Shown here: piece by piece, positions 53,589-62,544 of the stretch
How the letters are laid out: the number at the start of each line of letters is the position of its first letter
Numbering within the stretch: the stretch's first letter is position 1
Assembly (NCBI RefSeq): GCF_025060755.1
Contig: NZ_JANYUY010000018.1
Span: forward strand, 1-64,000
Length of the DNA: 64,000 nt
Reading direction: 5' to 3'
Source: Paenibacillus doosanensis
Lineage (GTDB): Bacteria > Bacillota > Bacilli > Paenibacillales > NBRC-103111
Translations under genes and position numbers: made by a program
Notes under the pieces: generated by a model
What the model saw: the letters and a program-made list of their open reading frames with translations, nothing else
What the model was told of the DNA's origin: nothing
The model's database searches: none

Positions 53589-53828
53589 CTAGCTTTCCCT
53601 TTTTCCACCAATAAGCTTTTTATGACTCGGTTTAGTACCCTTATTATACAGAAAAAAAGCACAATCCTCCTCCAATTCGAGAAGAATTATGCTTTCTTTA
53701 CATAACAAGGACTTTCCAGTGGCCTCTTGCAATACAGGAATTATCTTCAAAATACGGCTTAACTCTTTTTCATCAATGTGATACTTTGCAGTGCTGCCGA
53801 AGCTCGCAAGCAGAACGGAGAACGGCAT
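53589..53828 (-). CDS. Possible small ORF, 79 residues, coupled to the alpha-glucosidase gene
   Basis: Unrecognised. It begins with an ATG that overlaps the glucosidase stop codon (TAATG). It reads MPFSVLLASFGSTAKYHIDEK and then a helical, charged sequence ending in a basic tail (KPSHKKLIGGKRES). Base composition changes from GC-rich to AT-rich inside it, so it may be a chance frame across the junction of the AT-rich islet, or a fragment left by insertion. Treat as doubtful. Confidence 0.3.
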   Translation of the reverse strand: MPFSVLLASFGSTAKYHIDEKELSRILKIIPVLQEATGKSLLCKESIILLELEEDCAFFLYNKGTKPSHKKLIGGKRES

Positions 53829-55510
53829 TAGTTGAGTTTGAACACCTGGGCTTCATAAGGGCGCAGCGGAAGAGCCTGCAAATTCCATCCTTCCTGAAGC
53901 TCGTAATTGCCTATGAGCCGCTCGGCCGACCCGCTCGGCACCGAATCCGGAAGCTCGAAGGTGACCGGCGTCTCACGGAAGTTCAGCACGACGAGCAGGC
54001 GCTCGTCTCCCAATGTGCGCGTATAGGCGTAAATCTGCTCGTCCTGCTCCAGCAGCAGCTCGTATTTGCCGTATACGATCACATCATGCCGCTTGCGCAG
54101 CTCAATCAAACGGCGGTAATAATGAAACACGGAATCCGGATCGTTCATCGCCTCTTCGGCGTTGATCCGCGTGTAGTTCGGATTCACGGAAAGCCACGGC
54201 GTTCCGGTCGTAAAGCCGCCGTGCGGGGCCGCGCTCCACTGCATCGGCGTGCGGGCGTTATCGCGCCCTTTGCCGTAGACGGAAGCCATGATGCTCTCCA
54301 CGCTATGCCCGGCTTCCCGATATTCGTTGAACATGTTCAGCGTCTCAATGTCCCGATATTGATCGATGGAATCGAATCGGACATTCGTCATCCCAAGCTC
54401 TTCGCCTTGGTAAATGTACGGCGTCCCCTGCAAGGTATGCAGCAGCGTAGCCAGCATTTTGGCCGATTCCTTGCGGTACGGCCCGTCGTTGCCGAAGCGC
54501 GACACCATGCGCGGCTGGTCGTGATTGTTCAGATACAGGCTGTTCCAGCCCCGGCCGTACAGCTCATTTTGCCATTTGCTCATAATGCGCTTAAACTCGG
54601 ACAGCGTCCACGGCTGAATGTTCCACTTGCCGCCTGGGCCGGAGTCGATATCCATCAGCTCGAACTGGAACACCATGTTCAGCTCGCCGCGATCCTCGCC
54701 CACGTACTTAACGGCTTCATCCGGCGTTACGCCGATCGTTTCGCCTACGGTCATAATATCGTATTTGGACAGAACCTCCCGGTTCATCTCCTGCAGAAAC
54801 TCGTGAATGCGCGGGCCGTTCATAAAATATTCTCCGCCGAACTGATAGTCGCCCTCTCCCGCTGCGTCAGGCAAGCCCTCTACTTTGCTGATCAGGTTGA
54901 TAACGTCCATCCGAAAGCCGTCGATGCCTTTATCGAGCCACCAGGTCATCATATCGTACACCTCGCGGCGTACGCGTTCATTTTCCCAATTCAAATCCGG
55001 CTGTTTCTTGGAAAATAAATGAAGGAAGTACTGCCCCGTCCGCTCGTCCAGCTCCCAAGCCGGTCCGCTGAAAAAGGACGACCAATTGTTCGGCTCCCGG
55101 CCGTCTTTCCCGTCTCTCCATATATAATAATCCCGATAAGGATTGTCCTTGGACTTGCGGGACTCGGCGAACCATACATGCTCGTCGGAGCTGTGATTGA
55201 CCACAAGGTCCATAATCAGCTTCATGCCGCGGCTGTGCAAGCCGGCGAGCAGCTGCTCCCAATCGTCCAGCGTGCCGAATTCGTCCATAATGCTTTGATA
55301 ATTGCTGATGTCGTAGCCGTTATCGTCATTGGGGGATTCATACACCGGAGAGAGCCAGATGACGTCCACTCCGAGTTGTTTTAAATAATCCAGCCTCGAG
55401 ATAATGCCGGGAATGTCTCCGACGCCGTCCCCGTTGCTGTCCTGAAAGCTGCGGGGATAGATCTGATAGACGACGCTTTCTTTCCACCAGGTTCGATTCA
55501 TGTTGTTCAT
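53828..55510 (-). CDS. GH13 alpha-glucosidase, oligo-1,6-glucosidase type
   Basis: 560 residues, cytoplasmic. Conserved regions: DLVVNHSSDEH, GFRMDVINL (nucleophile D202), TVGETIG (acid/base E256) and NNHDQPR (D330), plus QPDLNWEN. The residue after the nucleophile is valine, which in this family goes with alpha-1,6 activity (isomaltose, panose); alanine would suggest alpha-1,4. It should split imported isomalto-oligosaccharides or sucrose-like glucosides to glucose. Last gene of the binding protein-permease-permease-glucosidase operon under the LacI regulator. AGGAG before the ATG. Confidence 0.94.
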   Translation of the reverse strand: MNNMNRTWWKESVVYQIYPRSFQDSNGDGVGDIPGIISRLDYLKQLGVDVIWLSPVYESPNDDNGYDISNYQSIMDEFGTLDDWEQLLAGLHSRGMKLIMDLVVNHSSDEHVWFAESRKSKDNPYRDYYIWRDGKDGREPNNWSSFFSGPAWELDERTGQYFLHLFSKKQPDLNWENERVRREVYDMMTWWLDKGIDGFRMDVINLISKVEGLPDAAGEGDYQFGGEYFMNGPRIHEFLQEMNREVLSKYDIMTVGETIGVTPDEAVKYVGEDRGELNMVFQFELMDIDSGPGGKWNIQPWTLSEFKRIMSKWQNELYGRGWNSLYLNNHDQPRMVSRFGNDGPYRKESAKMLATLLHTLQGTPYIYQGEELGMTNVRFDSIDQYRDIETLNMFNEYREAGHSVESIMASVYGKGRDNARTPMQWSAAPHGGFTTGTPWLSVNPNYTRINAEEAMNDPDSVFHYYRRLIELRKRHDVIVYGKYELLLEQDEQIYAYTRTLGDERLLVVLNFRETPVTFELPDSVPSGSAERLIGNYELQEGWNLQALPLRPYEAQVFKLN

Positions 55511-55546
55511 GCTTCAAGCTCCTATCCGCTTTGTATTTCTGTCCTT

Positions 55547-56368
55547 TTATTTCACAGCGCCCTGCGTAATGCCGTTAATAATCCATTTTTGCGCAATCAG
55601 GTAGACGATGACCATCGGAGCGAGCGCCAACAAATACGAAGCGAACGCCAGGTTAAAGTCGGTGCTGAATTGCCCTTGGAACACGTACTGCACCAGCGGA
55701 AGCGTGTAGGATTCCGGCTTGCCGAGGATAATCAGCGGCAGCATGAAATCGTTCCACGTCGACAAGCAGCTCAAAATGACGATCGTCGCGTTAATCGGCG
55801 CGAGCAGCGGGAAAATAATGCGCCAAAAGGTGCCGTACGTCGAAGCGCCGTCTACCGTAGCGGCCTCCTCCAGCTCTATCGGGATCGTTCTGATATAGCC
55901 GACGTAGACAAAAATGTTGAACGCGAGTCCGTACACGATGTACAAAATAATCAATCCCGGCATGTTGTTCATATGCAGCGCCGTCGTCAGCTTGACGATC
56001 GGAAGCATAATAATCTGGAACGGGATGAACATCGCGCTGATAAAATAAAAGTATAAGCCTTTAAAAAAGGGTTTGTTCATATTCCGCGCGATCGCATAGG
56101 ATACGAGCGAATTGGTCAAAAGAATAAAAGCGACGGAACATACGGTAATGATGAAGCTGTTCCTTAAAGCCAAGAAAAAGTCGGTCGCCTCAATGGCATT
56201 CGCGAAATTCTCGAAATGCAGCCCGGTCGGCAGCGAAAAGACCGATTCGGCCATCTCTTCCGGGTTTTTGAGAGCGATGGCGACAGCCATATATAAAGGG
56301 AACAAAATGAGCAGCGATCCCAATGCGATCAATATTGTGACGACCCAGTTCGTGGATTGTTTGGCCAT
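55547..56368 (-). CDS. Carbohydrate ABC transporter permease (MalG type)
   Basis: 273 residues, six membrane helices. EAA loop: IPIELEEAATVDGASTYGTFWRIIFPLLAP. Its ATG overlaps the stop of the MalF-type gene (TAATG), so the two are coupled. Imports the substrate of the alpha-glucosidase encoded 36 bases downstream. Confidence 0.94.
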   Translation of the reverse strand: MAKQSTNWVVTILIALGSLLILFPLYMAVAIALKNPEEMAESVFSLPTGLHFENFANAIEATDFFLALRNSFIITVCSVAFILLTNSLVSYAIARNMNKPFFKGLYFYFISAMFIPFQIIMLPIVKLTTALHMNNMPGLIILYIVYGLAFNIFVYVGYIRTIPIELEEAATVDGASTYGTFWRIIFPLLAPINATIVILSCLSTWNDFMLPLIILGKPESYTLPLVQYVFQGQFSTDFNLAFASYLLALAPMVIVYLIAQKWIINGITQGAVK

Positions 56369-57234
56369 TATGCACCCATCTCCCGTTTCTGCAAAAATTT
56401 AAGCTGTATGACGGAGATGACCACAATAACGATAAAATAAATCACGGCGTTCGCCGATTGGTAAGCAAATTCTCCGCCTTGGAAGCCGCCTTGATATATC
56501 AGGAACGCGATGGACTGAGTAGCGCGTCCGGGTCCGCCTCCCGTCAAAGCGACGATCTGGTCGAAAACCATCAAAGAGCTTTTCATAGCAAGCACCATAT
56601 TGATCGTGAAAAAGGAGGAAATCATCGGAAACGTAATTTTCCAAAACGTCTGCCATTTGCCGGCTCCGTCCAAGTCGGACGCCTCGTAAATATCTTGAGG
56701 AATCGTCTGCAGTCCTGACAAATACAGAATCGTGTTAAAAGCGATCCCCTGCCATACCGCCACGATCACGATTCCGATCCATGCCCACTGCTCGTTGCCG
56801 AGAATGTTCGTTGACAGAAATTCGCTTCCCAGCTTCTCTCCCCACACAGGGATTACGTTGGAAAAAATATAATTGAAAATATAACCGACAATCAGAACGC
56901 CGAGCACGTTGGGAAGAAAATAAACGCCCCGAAAAAAGTTGCGGAATCTGATCCGCGAATTAAGCCCCAATGCGATGAGCAAACTGATCACATTGATAAG
57001 TATAGTAACGACGATAGCGTATTTGAATGTGAACGCATACGAATGGATCACATTGTCGTCTTGAAATAGGCCAATGAAGTTTTTGAAGCCGACGAAGTCG
57101 TAGCTTTCGCTGTATCCGTCCCAATTCGTAAAGGCGTAATAAACGCCCTGCAAGGCCGGAAACGTATGGAAGGCGAAAAACAACAGCAACGCCGGCACAG
57201 CCATACTGTAAAACGCCGCTTTTCTCGAAACCAT
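56368..57234 (-). CDS. Carbohydrate ABC transporter permease (MalF/UgpA type)
   Basis: 288 residues, six membrane helices. EAA loop: IPQDIYEASDLDGAGKWQTFWKITFPMIS. It opens AFYSMAVPALLLFFAFHTFPALQGVYYAF, typical of short MalF-like subunits. GGAGG before the ATG. Forms the membrane channel with the next permease; the ATPase is not encoded here. Confidence 0.94.
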   Translation of the reverse strand: MVSRKAAFYSMAVPALLLFFAFHTFPALQGVYYAFTNWDGYSESYDFVGFKNFIGLFQDDNVIHSYAFTFKYAIVVTILINVISLLIALGLNSRIRFRNFFRGVYFLPNVLGVLIVGYIFNYIFSNVIPVWGEKLGSEFLSTNILGNEQWAWIGIVIVAVWQGIAFNTILYLSGLQTIPQDIYEASDLDGAGKWQTFWKITFPMISSFFTINMVLAMKSSLMVFDQIVALTGGGPGRATQSIAFLIYQGGFQGGEFAYQSANAVIYFIVIVVISVIQLKFLQKREMGA

Positions 57235-57304
57235 GGTGATCCTCCTTTAATCCATAGGGAGAGGGCGCCTCGCGGCGCCCTGCATCTGCAAATTGCAGCG
57301 GCGC

Positions 57305-58570
57305 TTACTTGCGGCTGGCCACTTTGTCCCACTCGGTATCAAATTGCTTCACGTAAGCATCTACATCTTTTTTCTGCAAATAGCTTTGAATAATCGTATC
57401 GGCCTTCACAGCGCCCGGAATGTAGTGGTCGGAGAAATCTTCAATGGCGCCGCTCGCAAACGAGGCGTTCAAATCCTGCACGCTGTCATCGGTTTGATTC
57501 ACATTTTTTACAGCGGAGAACGCTTTTTGCTCATCGATATAAGTTTGCACATTTTCCGGCTTCAGCATAAATTCGATGAATTTCTTGGCTTCTTCGGGAT
57601 GCTTGCTGTTTTTGGAAATCGTCAGCAGCGTATCGACGCCGGAAATGACTTTATTTTTGGCCGGATCGTTCGTAGCCGGTAACGTGAATACGCCCAGATC
57701 GATGTTCGGATTCGCTTTCTTAATTTCCGGAATCGCCCATACGCCCTGCAAATACATGGCGGATTCGCCTTTGGCGAATGCGGTGTTGCCGTCGTTATAG
57801 CCTTTACCCATCATATCTTTCTGTCCGAAATCCAGCAGCTTGAGCTGCTTGTCGGCCACTTCGCGGAATTCCGCGCTGTCGAACTTGACGGCGCCTTGAG
57901 CGCGTTTCTCATAAAAATCGATGCCCAGGATGTCCGTCGACAAGGAGTTAAACGGCACCATCACGGTCCAGGAATCTTTAATTGTCAAATAAAACGGCGT
58001 TTTGCCGGCATCCTTAACCTTTTGCGCGGTTGCGATCAATTCATCCCATGTTTTCGGAATGGTGAGACCCAGTTCTTTAAACATCGTCTTGTTGTAAATG
58101 ACGCCGCTCGCGTTGGCCGTAAACGGAATACCGTACAGCTGGTCGGTGCCCGTCAGCTTTTTCAGCATGTTAACATAGGAAGGCTGAATGTTCGAGACGA
58201 GAGCGTCGTTCGAAAAATCGGCGAACAAGCCGCTTTTGGACAGCTGCGCGAACGTATCCGTAGCTCCGAGACCGATAATATCGGGCACGTCCTTTTTGGC
58301 TACGCGCGTCTTGAGCACCGTTTCCGCATCCGGCGGATTGACCTGCGTAACGGTAATGTTCGGATTCGCATCGTTAAACTTTTTGATCAATTCATCGAAG
58401 GATGCCTTCGCTTCCGTCTTGTTCTGGAAAAACTCCAGCTTCACTTTTTCCCCTTTACCCGCGTCGGCCTGACTGGAAGAAGCTTCGTTGTTGGTCTTTG
58501 CGCCTCCGCAGCCTGCAATGACCGAAAGGGCAAGTACGCTGGAAACAATAGTCGTCGCTGTTTTTTTCAT
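57305..58570 (-). CDS. ABC-transporter sugar-binding lipoprotein of the alpha-glucoside system
   Basis: 421 residues. Signal peptide with lipobox VIAGC (Cys about residue 21), then a solute-binding fold (KLEFFQNKTEAKASFDELIKKF, VPDIIGLGATD, LYGIPFTANASGVIYNK, GESAMYLQGVWAIPEI). Delivers an alpha-glucoside to the permeases encoded downstream (70-base gap). GGAGG before the ATG. Its promoter carries a LacI-type operator. Confidence 0.94.
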   Translation of the reverse strand: MKKTATTIVSSVLALSVIAGCGGAKTNNEASSSQADAGKGEKVKLEFFQNKTEAKASFDELIKKFNDANPNITVTQVNPPDAETVLKTRVAKKDVPDIIGLGATDTFAQLSKSGLFADFSNDALVSNIQPSYVNMLKKLTGTDQLYGIPFTANASGVIYNKTMFKELGLTIPKTWDELIATAQKVKDAGKTPFYLTIKDSWTVMVPFNSLSTDILGIDFYEKRAQGAVKFDSAEFREVADKQLKLLDFGQKDMMGKGYNDGNTAFAKGESAMYLQGVWAIPEIKKANPNIDLGVFTLPATNDPAKNKVISGVDTLLTISKNSKHPEEAKKFIEFMLKPENVQTYIDEQKAFSAVKNVNQTDDSVQDLNASFASGAIEDFSDHYIPGAVKADTIIQSYLQKKDVDAYVKQFDTEWDKVASRK

Positions 58571-58620
58571 TTGAGGAGACCTCCATTTTTTATAAATAAA
58601 ATCGCAATATTCGAGATTAG

Positions 58621-58630
58621 TAAACGTTTA
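58621..58630. promoter_or_regulatory. LacI-type operator O1 within the binding-protein operon promoter
   Basis: TAAACGTTTA palindrome. On the minus strand it lies between TTGATT (-35-like) and AATATT (-10-like), 18 bases apart, so a bound repressor would block the operon promoter. Confidence 0.75.
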
Positions 58631-58751
58631 ATCAAAGAAAATAATGGAATAAGCCGCTATATCTTGCTCCGCATCACCGCCTTTATGAAGTAAACTGGGG
58701 GATTTCTCATAGATCAACTGCTATATTACGTTAAAAATGACCATCATGAGT

Positions 58752-58761
58752 TAAACGTTTA
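58752..58761. promoter_or_regulatory. LacI-type operator O2
   Basis: Second identical TAAACGTTTA, about 130 bases upstream of O1. The spacing would allow loop formation by a tetramer or paired dimers. Confidence 0.65.
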
Positions 58762-58788
58762 CTATATTTGGAGAAAAAGAAGCCCTTT

Positions 58789-59799
58789 TCAAGGCTTGGA
58801 TTTTACGGTTTGCCGTTCTACCAAATGATGACTGACAATGCTGCTCGCCACTTGCGTCGAACCTTCTTCGATGAGTGCGATTAATTTCTCCGACGCCATT
58901 CTGCCCATCATGGTCAAAGGCTGATGGATGGTCGTGAGCGGCGGATAGACCATTCTGGCGAATTTCAAATCGTCGTAGCCTATGATCGAGAGATCGTCCG
59001 GAATGCGCAGCCCCTGCTCGAAAGCGGCACGCATCGCGCCAATGGCCATCTCGTCGCTTGCCGCGAACAAAGCCGTAAAAGAAGGCGCTTCCGCAAGCAG
59101 CCGCCGCATCGCCAGCCGGCTCGCCTCCAGCTCGAATTCGCCGATCGCCACCAGCGATTCGTCGTACTCGATTCCATTGTCGGCCAATGCCTGACGGTAC
59201 CCTTCAAAGCGCGGGTAGCCGGCTATCTGATCCTTCAGCGAACCGCTGAGCATCGCGATCTCCCGGTGCCCCTTCTGAATGAGATAGTCCGTTGCGTGAT
59301 AAGCCGCTTGCCGGTCGTCGACCTTAACATAAGGAATCGTATATTTCTGAGACATGGTGTTGACAAGAATGACGGGAACCCGCATTTCCTTAATGACTTG
59401 AAAATATTCGTCCTTAAGCACTTCGCTCGTGAACACGATGCCGTCGACCTGCTTCTCCCGAAGCACCTGCAAGTACTTCATCGTCCGCTTGCCTTCTTCC
59501 GCGGTGTTGCATACAATGACGCTGAACCCCTTCTCTTGGGCGATTTCCTCGATACCGCGAAGAATATCCGATGAGAAGCTGCTCGATACGTCGGGAAACA
59601 GGACGCCGATCGTCTGGGTTCTCTTGTTCACAAGCCCTCTGGCAATCGCATTGGGCTGATACCCGAGCTCTTCGACCGCCTGCATCACCTTCTGCCTGGT
59701 CTTGTCGGAATAGCCCGCGAGGTTATGAAGCACTCGGGAAACCGTGGCGACGGAAACGTCCGCAGCCTTGGCCACATCTTTTATTGTCGGAGGATTCAT
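58789..59799 (-). CDS. LacI-family repressor of the alpha-glucoside operon
   Basis: 336 residues. N-terminal LacI helix-turn-helix and hinge (about 1-60: TIKDVAKAADVSVATVSRVLHN, GYQPNAIARGL), then a periplasmic-binding-protein fold (FPDVSSSFSSDILRGIEE, AMLSGSLKDQIAGYPRFEGYRQAL, FAASDEMAIGAMRA, IGYDDLKFARMVYPPLTTIHQP). The identical operators upstream of the transporter operon and of this gene suggest it represses both and is released by an alpha-glucoside. No PTS/CcpA-specific features seen; CcpA sites are related in sequence, so one cannot exclude that CcpA also reads these operators. Confidence 0.94.
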   Translation of the reverse strand: MNPPTIKDVAKAADVSVATVSRVLHNLAGYSDKTRQKVMQAVEELGYQPNAIARGLVNKRTQTIGVLFPDVSSSFSSDILRGIEEIAQEKGFSVIVCNTAEEGKRTMKYLQVLREKQVDGIVFTSEVLKDEYFQVIKEMRVPVILVNTMSQKYTIPYVKVDDRQAAYHATDYLIQKGHREIAMLSGSLKDQIAGYPRFEGYRQALADNGIEYDESLVAIGEFELEASRLAMRRLLAEAPSFTALFAASDEMAIGAMRAAFEQGLRIPDDLSIIGYDDLKFARMVYPPLTTIHQPLTMMGRMASEKLIALIEEGSTQVASSIVSHHLVERQTVKSKP

Positions 59800-59839
59800 A
59801 ACGTAAATTACCTTCTTTACTAACGTCGTTTCAGTTGCG

Positions 59840-59849
59840 TAAACGTTTA
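59840..59849. promoter_or_regulatory. LacI-type operator O3 upstream of the lacI-type gene
   Basis: Third identical TAAACGTTTA, about 40 bases before the repressor start codon, consistent with autoregulation. Confidence 0.7.
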
Positions 59850-59992
59850 AGTAATCTTAGCATAGACTTCCGCTCCGATTTTGTCAAATCCCTTTACAAA
59901 ATTTTATCTTGACGGTTTCGTGGAATTCGTGGAAAATATACCCTGTAAGCGATTACTCAGTTGTGTAACGGGTAGAGTCCATGAGAAAACCC

Positions 59993-60047
59993 GGATGTTA
60001 CATTCTCTCCTTGCGGGAATGATAACGTCCGGTTTTTTATTTTTAGC
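59993..60047 (+). terminator. Terminator-like hairpin in the leader of the helveticin-type gene
   Basis: AACCCGGA-TGTTA-CATTC ... GAATG-ATAACG-TCCGGTT stem followed by TTTTTTATTTTT on the + strand, 200 bases upstream of the gene. No + strand gene precedes it, so it may be an attenuator. The segment before it (59937-59977) can form its own TACCC/GGGTA hairpin. 60048-60235 shows nothing clear. Confidence 0.6.
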
Positions 60048-60250
60048 GGGTCCGTTACCGGCAGAAAGGAGGCCGCAGCGACAGCGTAAACCATTTTCCC
60101 TATGTTCTTTGTTGCCCCATGAAGCGAAAGCTAGAAACGAATTCCGTCTGCTTAACGGATTAACGGAACCTTCGCATGCCGCATAACCGACGTTAAGCGT
60201 TCGGGGCAGTCAAGCGATCATGAACTTATCCATTTGGAGGAGGTATTCTA

Positions 60251-61240
60251 ATGTTCCCAAGTACAACGTCGAGATTGATGAAACGGCCGTTCAAACTGCT
60301 TCTATCCGTCATGCTCGCCATGCTTATGTCCGGTATCGCCGTCCTGCCCGCCTTTGCGGCAACCCCGGCGAAAACCGTAAACGCCTCGGCCACGCTCGCC
60401 TATAATCTGAAGGGACTTAAGCATAATCTGGCCGTGCAAAAAGCTTATATCGCTTCGACGTATCTCTACGTTACTCAGCGTTCCGGGGGAACGGTCTATC
60501 TGTCCCGACTGCTGATGAACGGAAACAACGCTACGTATGTGGATGAAATGACCATCACCAATGCCGGCCACGGGCAAACATTGGATATGTATACGTACAA
60601 TGGCATAAACTATTTGTACTTCAGCTCCAAAGCCGACCCGGCCACATCGTATTACTGGTCGCTTCAGGTAGCCAGGCTGGAATATAAAGCGGGCGCGACC
60701 TATAATTACACCGATCTTCATCGGTTCACCTATATGAATTACGCCGATAAAACCGGCGCAAGATTGGGCGACACGTACCGCGTCGATGCCGGCGGCAACA
60801 GCACCTATACGGTGTTCCGCGTGCAAACGGCTGACGGCGGCGTCACCTGGTCCATCTATGACACCGTAGCGTTAAATCAGCTTCTCGACAGCAACGAGCA
60901 GGTGCGCATGGACAGCGCGGCCGCGGTCAGCGCCTGCATCACCAGCTTCACGCAATCGGGCAGCGATATTGTCCGGCCGAACGGATCGTTCCAGGGGGTC
61001 GATATGCTTGATAAAACGGAAATCTATACGTCCGGCGGCGCGGAAGGCGATACTCCGCAGATTGCCATGATGTCCAATACCGGAGCCTATAAAACCCTTG
61101 TCAACATTACGAACGTGGGAACCCACGAAATCGAGGGCGTGCAGACGAAAAACGGCAACGTGTACTTCAATATCATCACCGACCCGACGAACAAGAAAGA
61201 TACGCAGCAAATTTATTTCGTCCCGGATAGTATATTTTAA
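60251..61240 (+). CDS. Secreted helveticin-J-like class III bacteriocin family protein
   Basis: 329 residues with a clear Sec signal peptide (about 1-37; MKRPFKLLLSVMLAMLMSGI then cleavage near PAFA-AT). The mature part resembles helveticin J-type proteins: AVQKAYIASTYLYVTQRSGG, GHGQTLDMYTYNGINYLYFSS, SYYWSLQVARLEYKAG. Helveticin J is a large heat-labile bacteriocin of lactobacilli; whether this homologue kills bacteria or serves as a secreted beta-propeller protein is unknown. No immunity or dedicated export gene is adjacent. Strong GGAGGAGG site; own terminator; a possible attenuator upstream. Confidence 0.85.
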   Translation: MFPSTTSRLMKRPFKLLLSVMLAMLMSGIAVLPAFAATPAKTVNASATLAYNLKGLKHNLAVQKAYIASTYLYVTQRSGGTVYLSRLLMNGNNATYVDEMTITNAGHGQTLDMYTYNGINYLYFSSKADPATSYYWSLQVARLEYKAGATYNYTDLHRFTYMNYADKTGARLGDTYRVDAGGNSTYTVFRVQTADGGVTWSIYDTVALNQLLDSNEQVRMDSAAAVSACITSFTQSGSDIVRPNGSFQGVDMLDKTEIYTSGGAEGDTPQIAMMSNTGAYKTLVNITNVGTHEIEGVQTKNGNVYFNIITDPTNKKDTQQIYFVPDSIF

Positions 61241-61256
61241 AAGTTTGGAATTGCAA

Positions 61257-61288
61257 GAAACCAGCAAATTCTAGGGTTTGCTGGTTTC
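61257..61288. terminator. Hairpin terminator after the helveticin-type gene
   Basis: Perfect 12-bp stem GAAACCAGCAAA/TTTGCTGGTTTC with loop TTCTAGGG. The T tract after it is weak. It separates two convergent genes and may serve both. Confidence 0.65.
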
Positions 61289-61344
61289 ACTTTGCGATTG
61301 CATAATTGACAACTACAGCTTTAAAACCGCCCGTTGCTTACATG

Positions 61345-62538
61345 TCAAGCTTCCAGTCTTTTATAAACCGTCTTTGCGTTCAGCACCGTCTCTCGAATAC
61401 TCAGCTTTCCGCCGGAATCCGGATCATCGAACAATGTCAGGTTAGCGGTCATTCCTTCGGCAATCCTGCCCAGCCTGTCAAAGCCCATAACGGTCGCGGG
61501 GCGGATGGTTGACGCTTCGATTGCCTCTCCGAGGCTAATACCTGTTAGCTGAACCGCTGCCGCAATTCCCCAATCAAGAGCTTGTGCCGAACCGGCTAAA
61601 ATATCGGGATTTGCCGCCGTAGTCAGCCTGCCGCTGGGATGCAGTTCTACTTCCGAGCCTATGCTGCTCTTGTAGCATCCTGCAGGCATGCCGCCGAATT
61701 TCACGCAGTCGCTGACGAAGATCGCTTTATCGCGTTTAGCCCGAATCATTGCCTTCAATACGTTAGGAGCAAGATGATGACCGTCCGGTATGAAGGTTGC
61801 CCACAATCCGTCGTTGGCAAGTTGATCCCAAATATAGTTCGGATGACGCGGCAGCATTGGATGAGAACCGTTCCCCAAATGAGTGGAGAGAACCGCGCCC
61901 GCTTGAACAGCCGCTTCAATCTGTTCCGTCGTCGCCTTCGTATGCCCCAAGCTGACAACAATGCCCGACTCGGCCAATTTGCCGATAAATGGAATCGCGC
62001 CGTCCCGTTCGGGTGCGATTGTAACGAGACGAATCCGGTTGCCCGATGCCGCCTGCCATTCAGCGAATTCCGCCCAATCCGGATTGCGGATATGCTTCTT
62101 GTCATGGGCTCCGCGCGGACCGTCTTCTTCGGACAAATAAGGGCCTTCGAGATGTATGCAGGGTACGCAGGCTCCGGCCATCTCCGATGATTCGCATGCT
62201 TCCGCTATGGCGGTTAATGCCTGACGGATGCGCTCGAAGCTGCCGGTTATTACGGTTGGCAGGTAGGTCGTCACTCCCCTTGCAAGCATAGCGTTAGTTA
62301 CACCGATAACATCCTCGGCCGTTGTCACTTCCCCATTGAAATCAAACCCGGCGAAGCCGTTCACTTGCAAATCTATCCAGCCGGGGGATATCCACGGAGC
62401 ATTCTCCTGTTCGCCGATCTCGGTCACAGACCGAATAACGCTCTTGTCCGCTGTAATTTCAACATACTTTCCCGTCCCCGCGAGTCTTCCTCTCCATTTC
62501 AACGTGTATGCACCTTCCCCTAAGATAAATCCTTGCAT
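61345..62538 (-). CDS. NagA-like amidohydrolase (N-acetylglucosamine-6-phosphate deacetylase family)
   Basis: 397 residues, amidohydrolase barrel. ISPGWIDLQVNGFAGFDFNG, HLEGPYLSEEDGPRGAH (metal Glu), SLGHTKATTEQ, the second-metal histidine region STHLGNGSHP, and SDCVKFGGMPAG (catalytic Asp). In typical NagA the fourth segment reads HLFNAM; here it is HLGNGSHPMLPRHPNYIW, so the sugar specificity may differ. It lies 6 bases after a Gfo/Idh/MocA gene, not next to nagB, which also suggests a non-standard substrate. Ribosome site is weak; translation may depend on the upstream gene. Confidence 0.82.
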   Translation of the reverse strand: MQGFILGEGAYTLKWRGRLAGTGKYVEITADKSVIRSVTEIGEQENAPWISPGWIDLQVNGFAGFDFNGEVTTAEDVIGVTNAMLARGVTTYLPTVITGSFERIRQALTAIAEACESSEMAGACVPCIHLEGPYLSEEDGPRGAHDKKHIRNPDWAEFAEWQAASGNRIRLVTIAPERDGAIPFIGKLAESGIVVSLGHTKATTEQIEAAVQAGAVLSTHLGNGSHPMLPRHPNYIWDQLANDGLWATFIPDGHHLAPNVLKAMIRAKRDKAIFVSDCVKFGGMPAGCYKSSIGSEVELHPSGRLTTAANPDILAGSAQALDWGIAAAVQLTGISLGEAIEASTIRPATVMGFDRLGRIAEGMTANLTLFDDPDSGGKLSIRETVLNAKTVYKRLEA

Positions 62539-62544
62539 CGTAAT

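Noticed and set aside
53355-53705. 116-codon frame on the + strand antisense to the second immunity-type gene
   Set aside because: Shadow frame in AT-rich sequence without ribosome site; the minus-strand gene has paralogue support.
59881-60186. Open frame of about 100 codons on the + strand
   Set aside because: Reads through the terminator hairpin, has no ribosome site and no recognisable domain; judged spurious.
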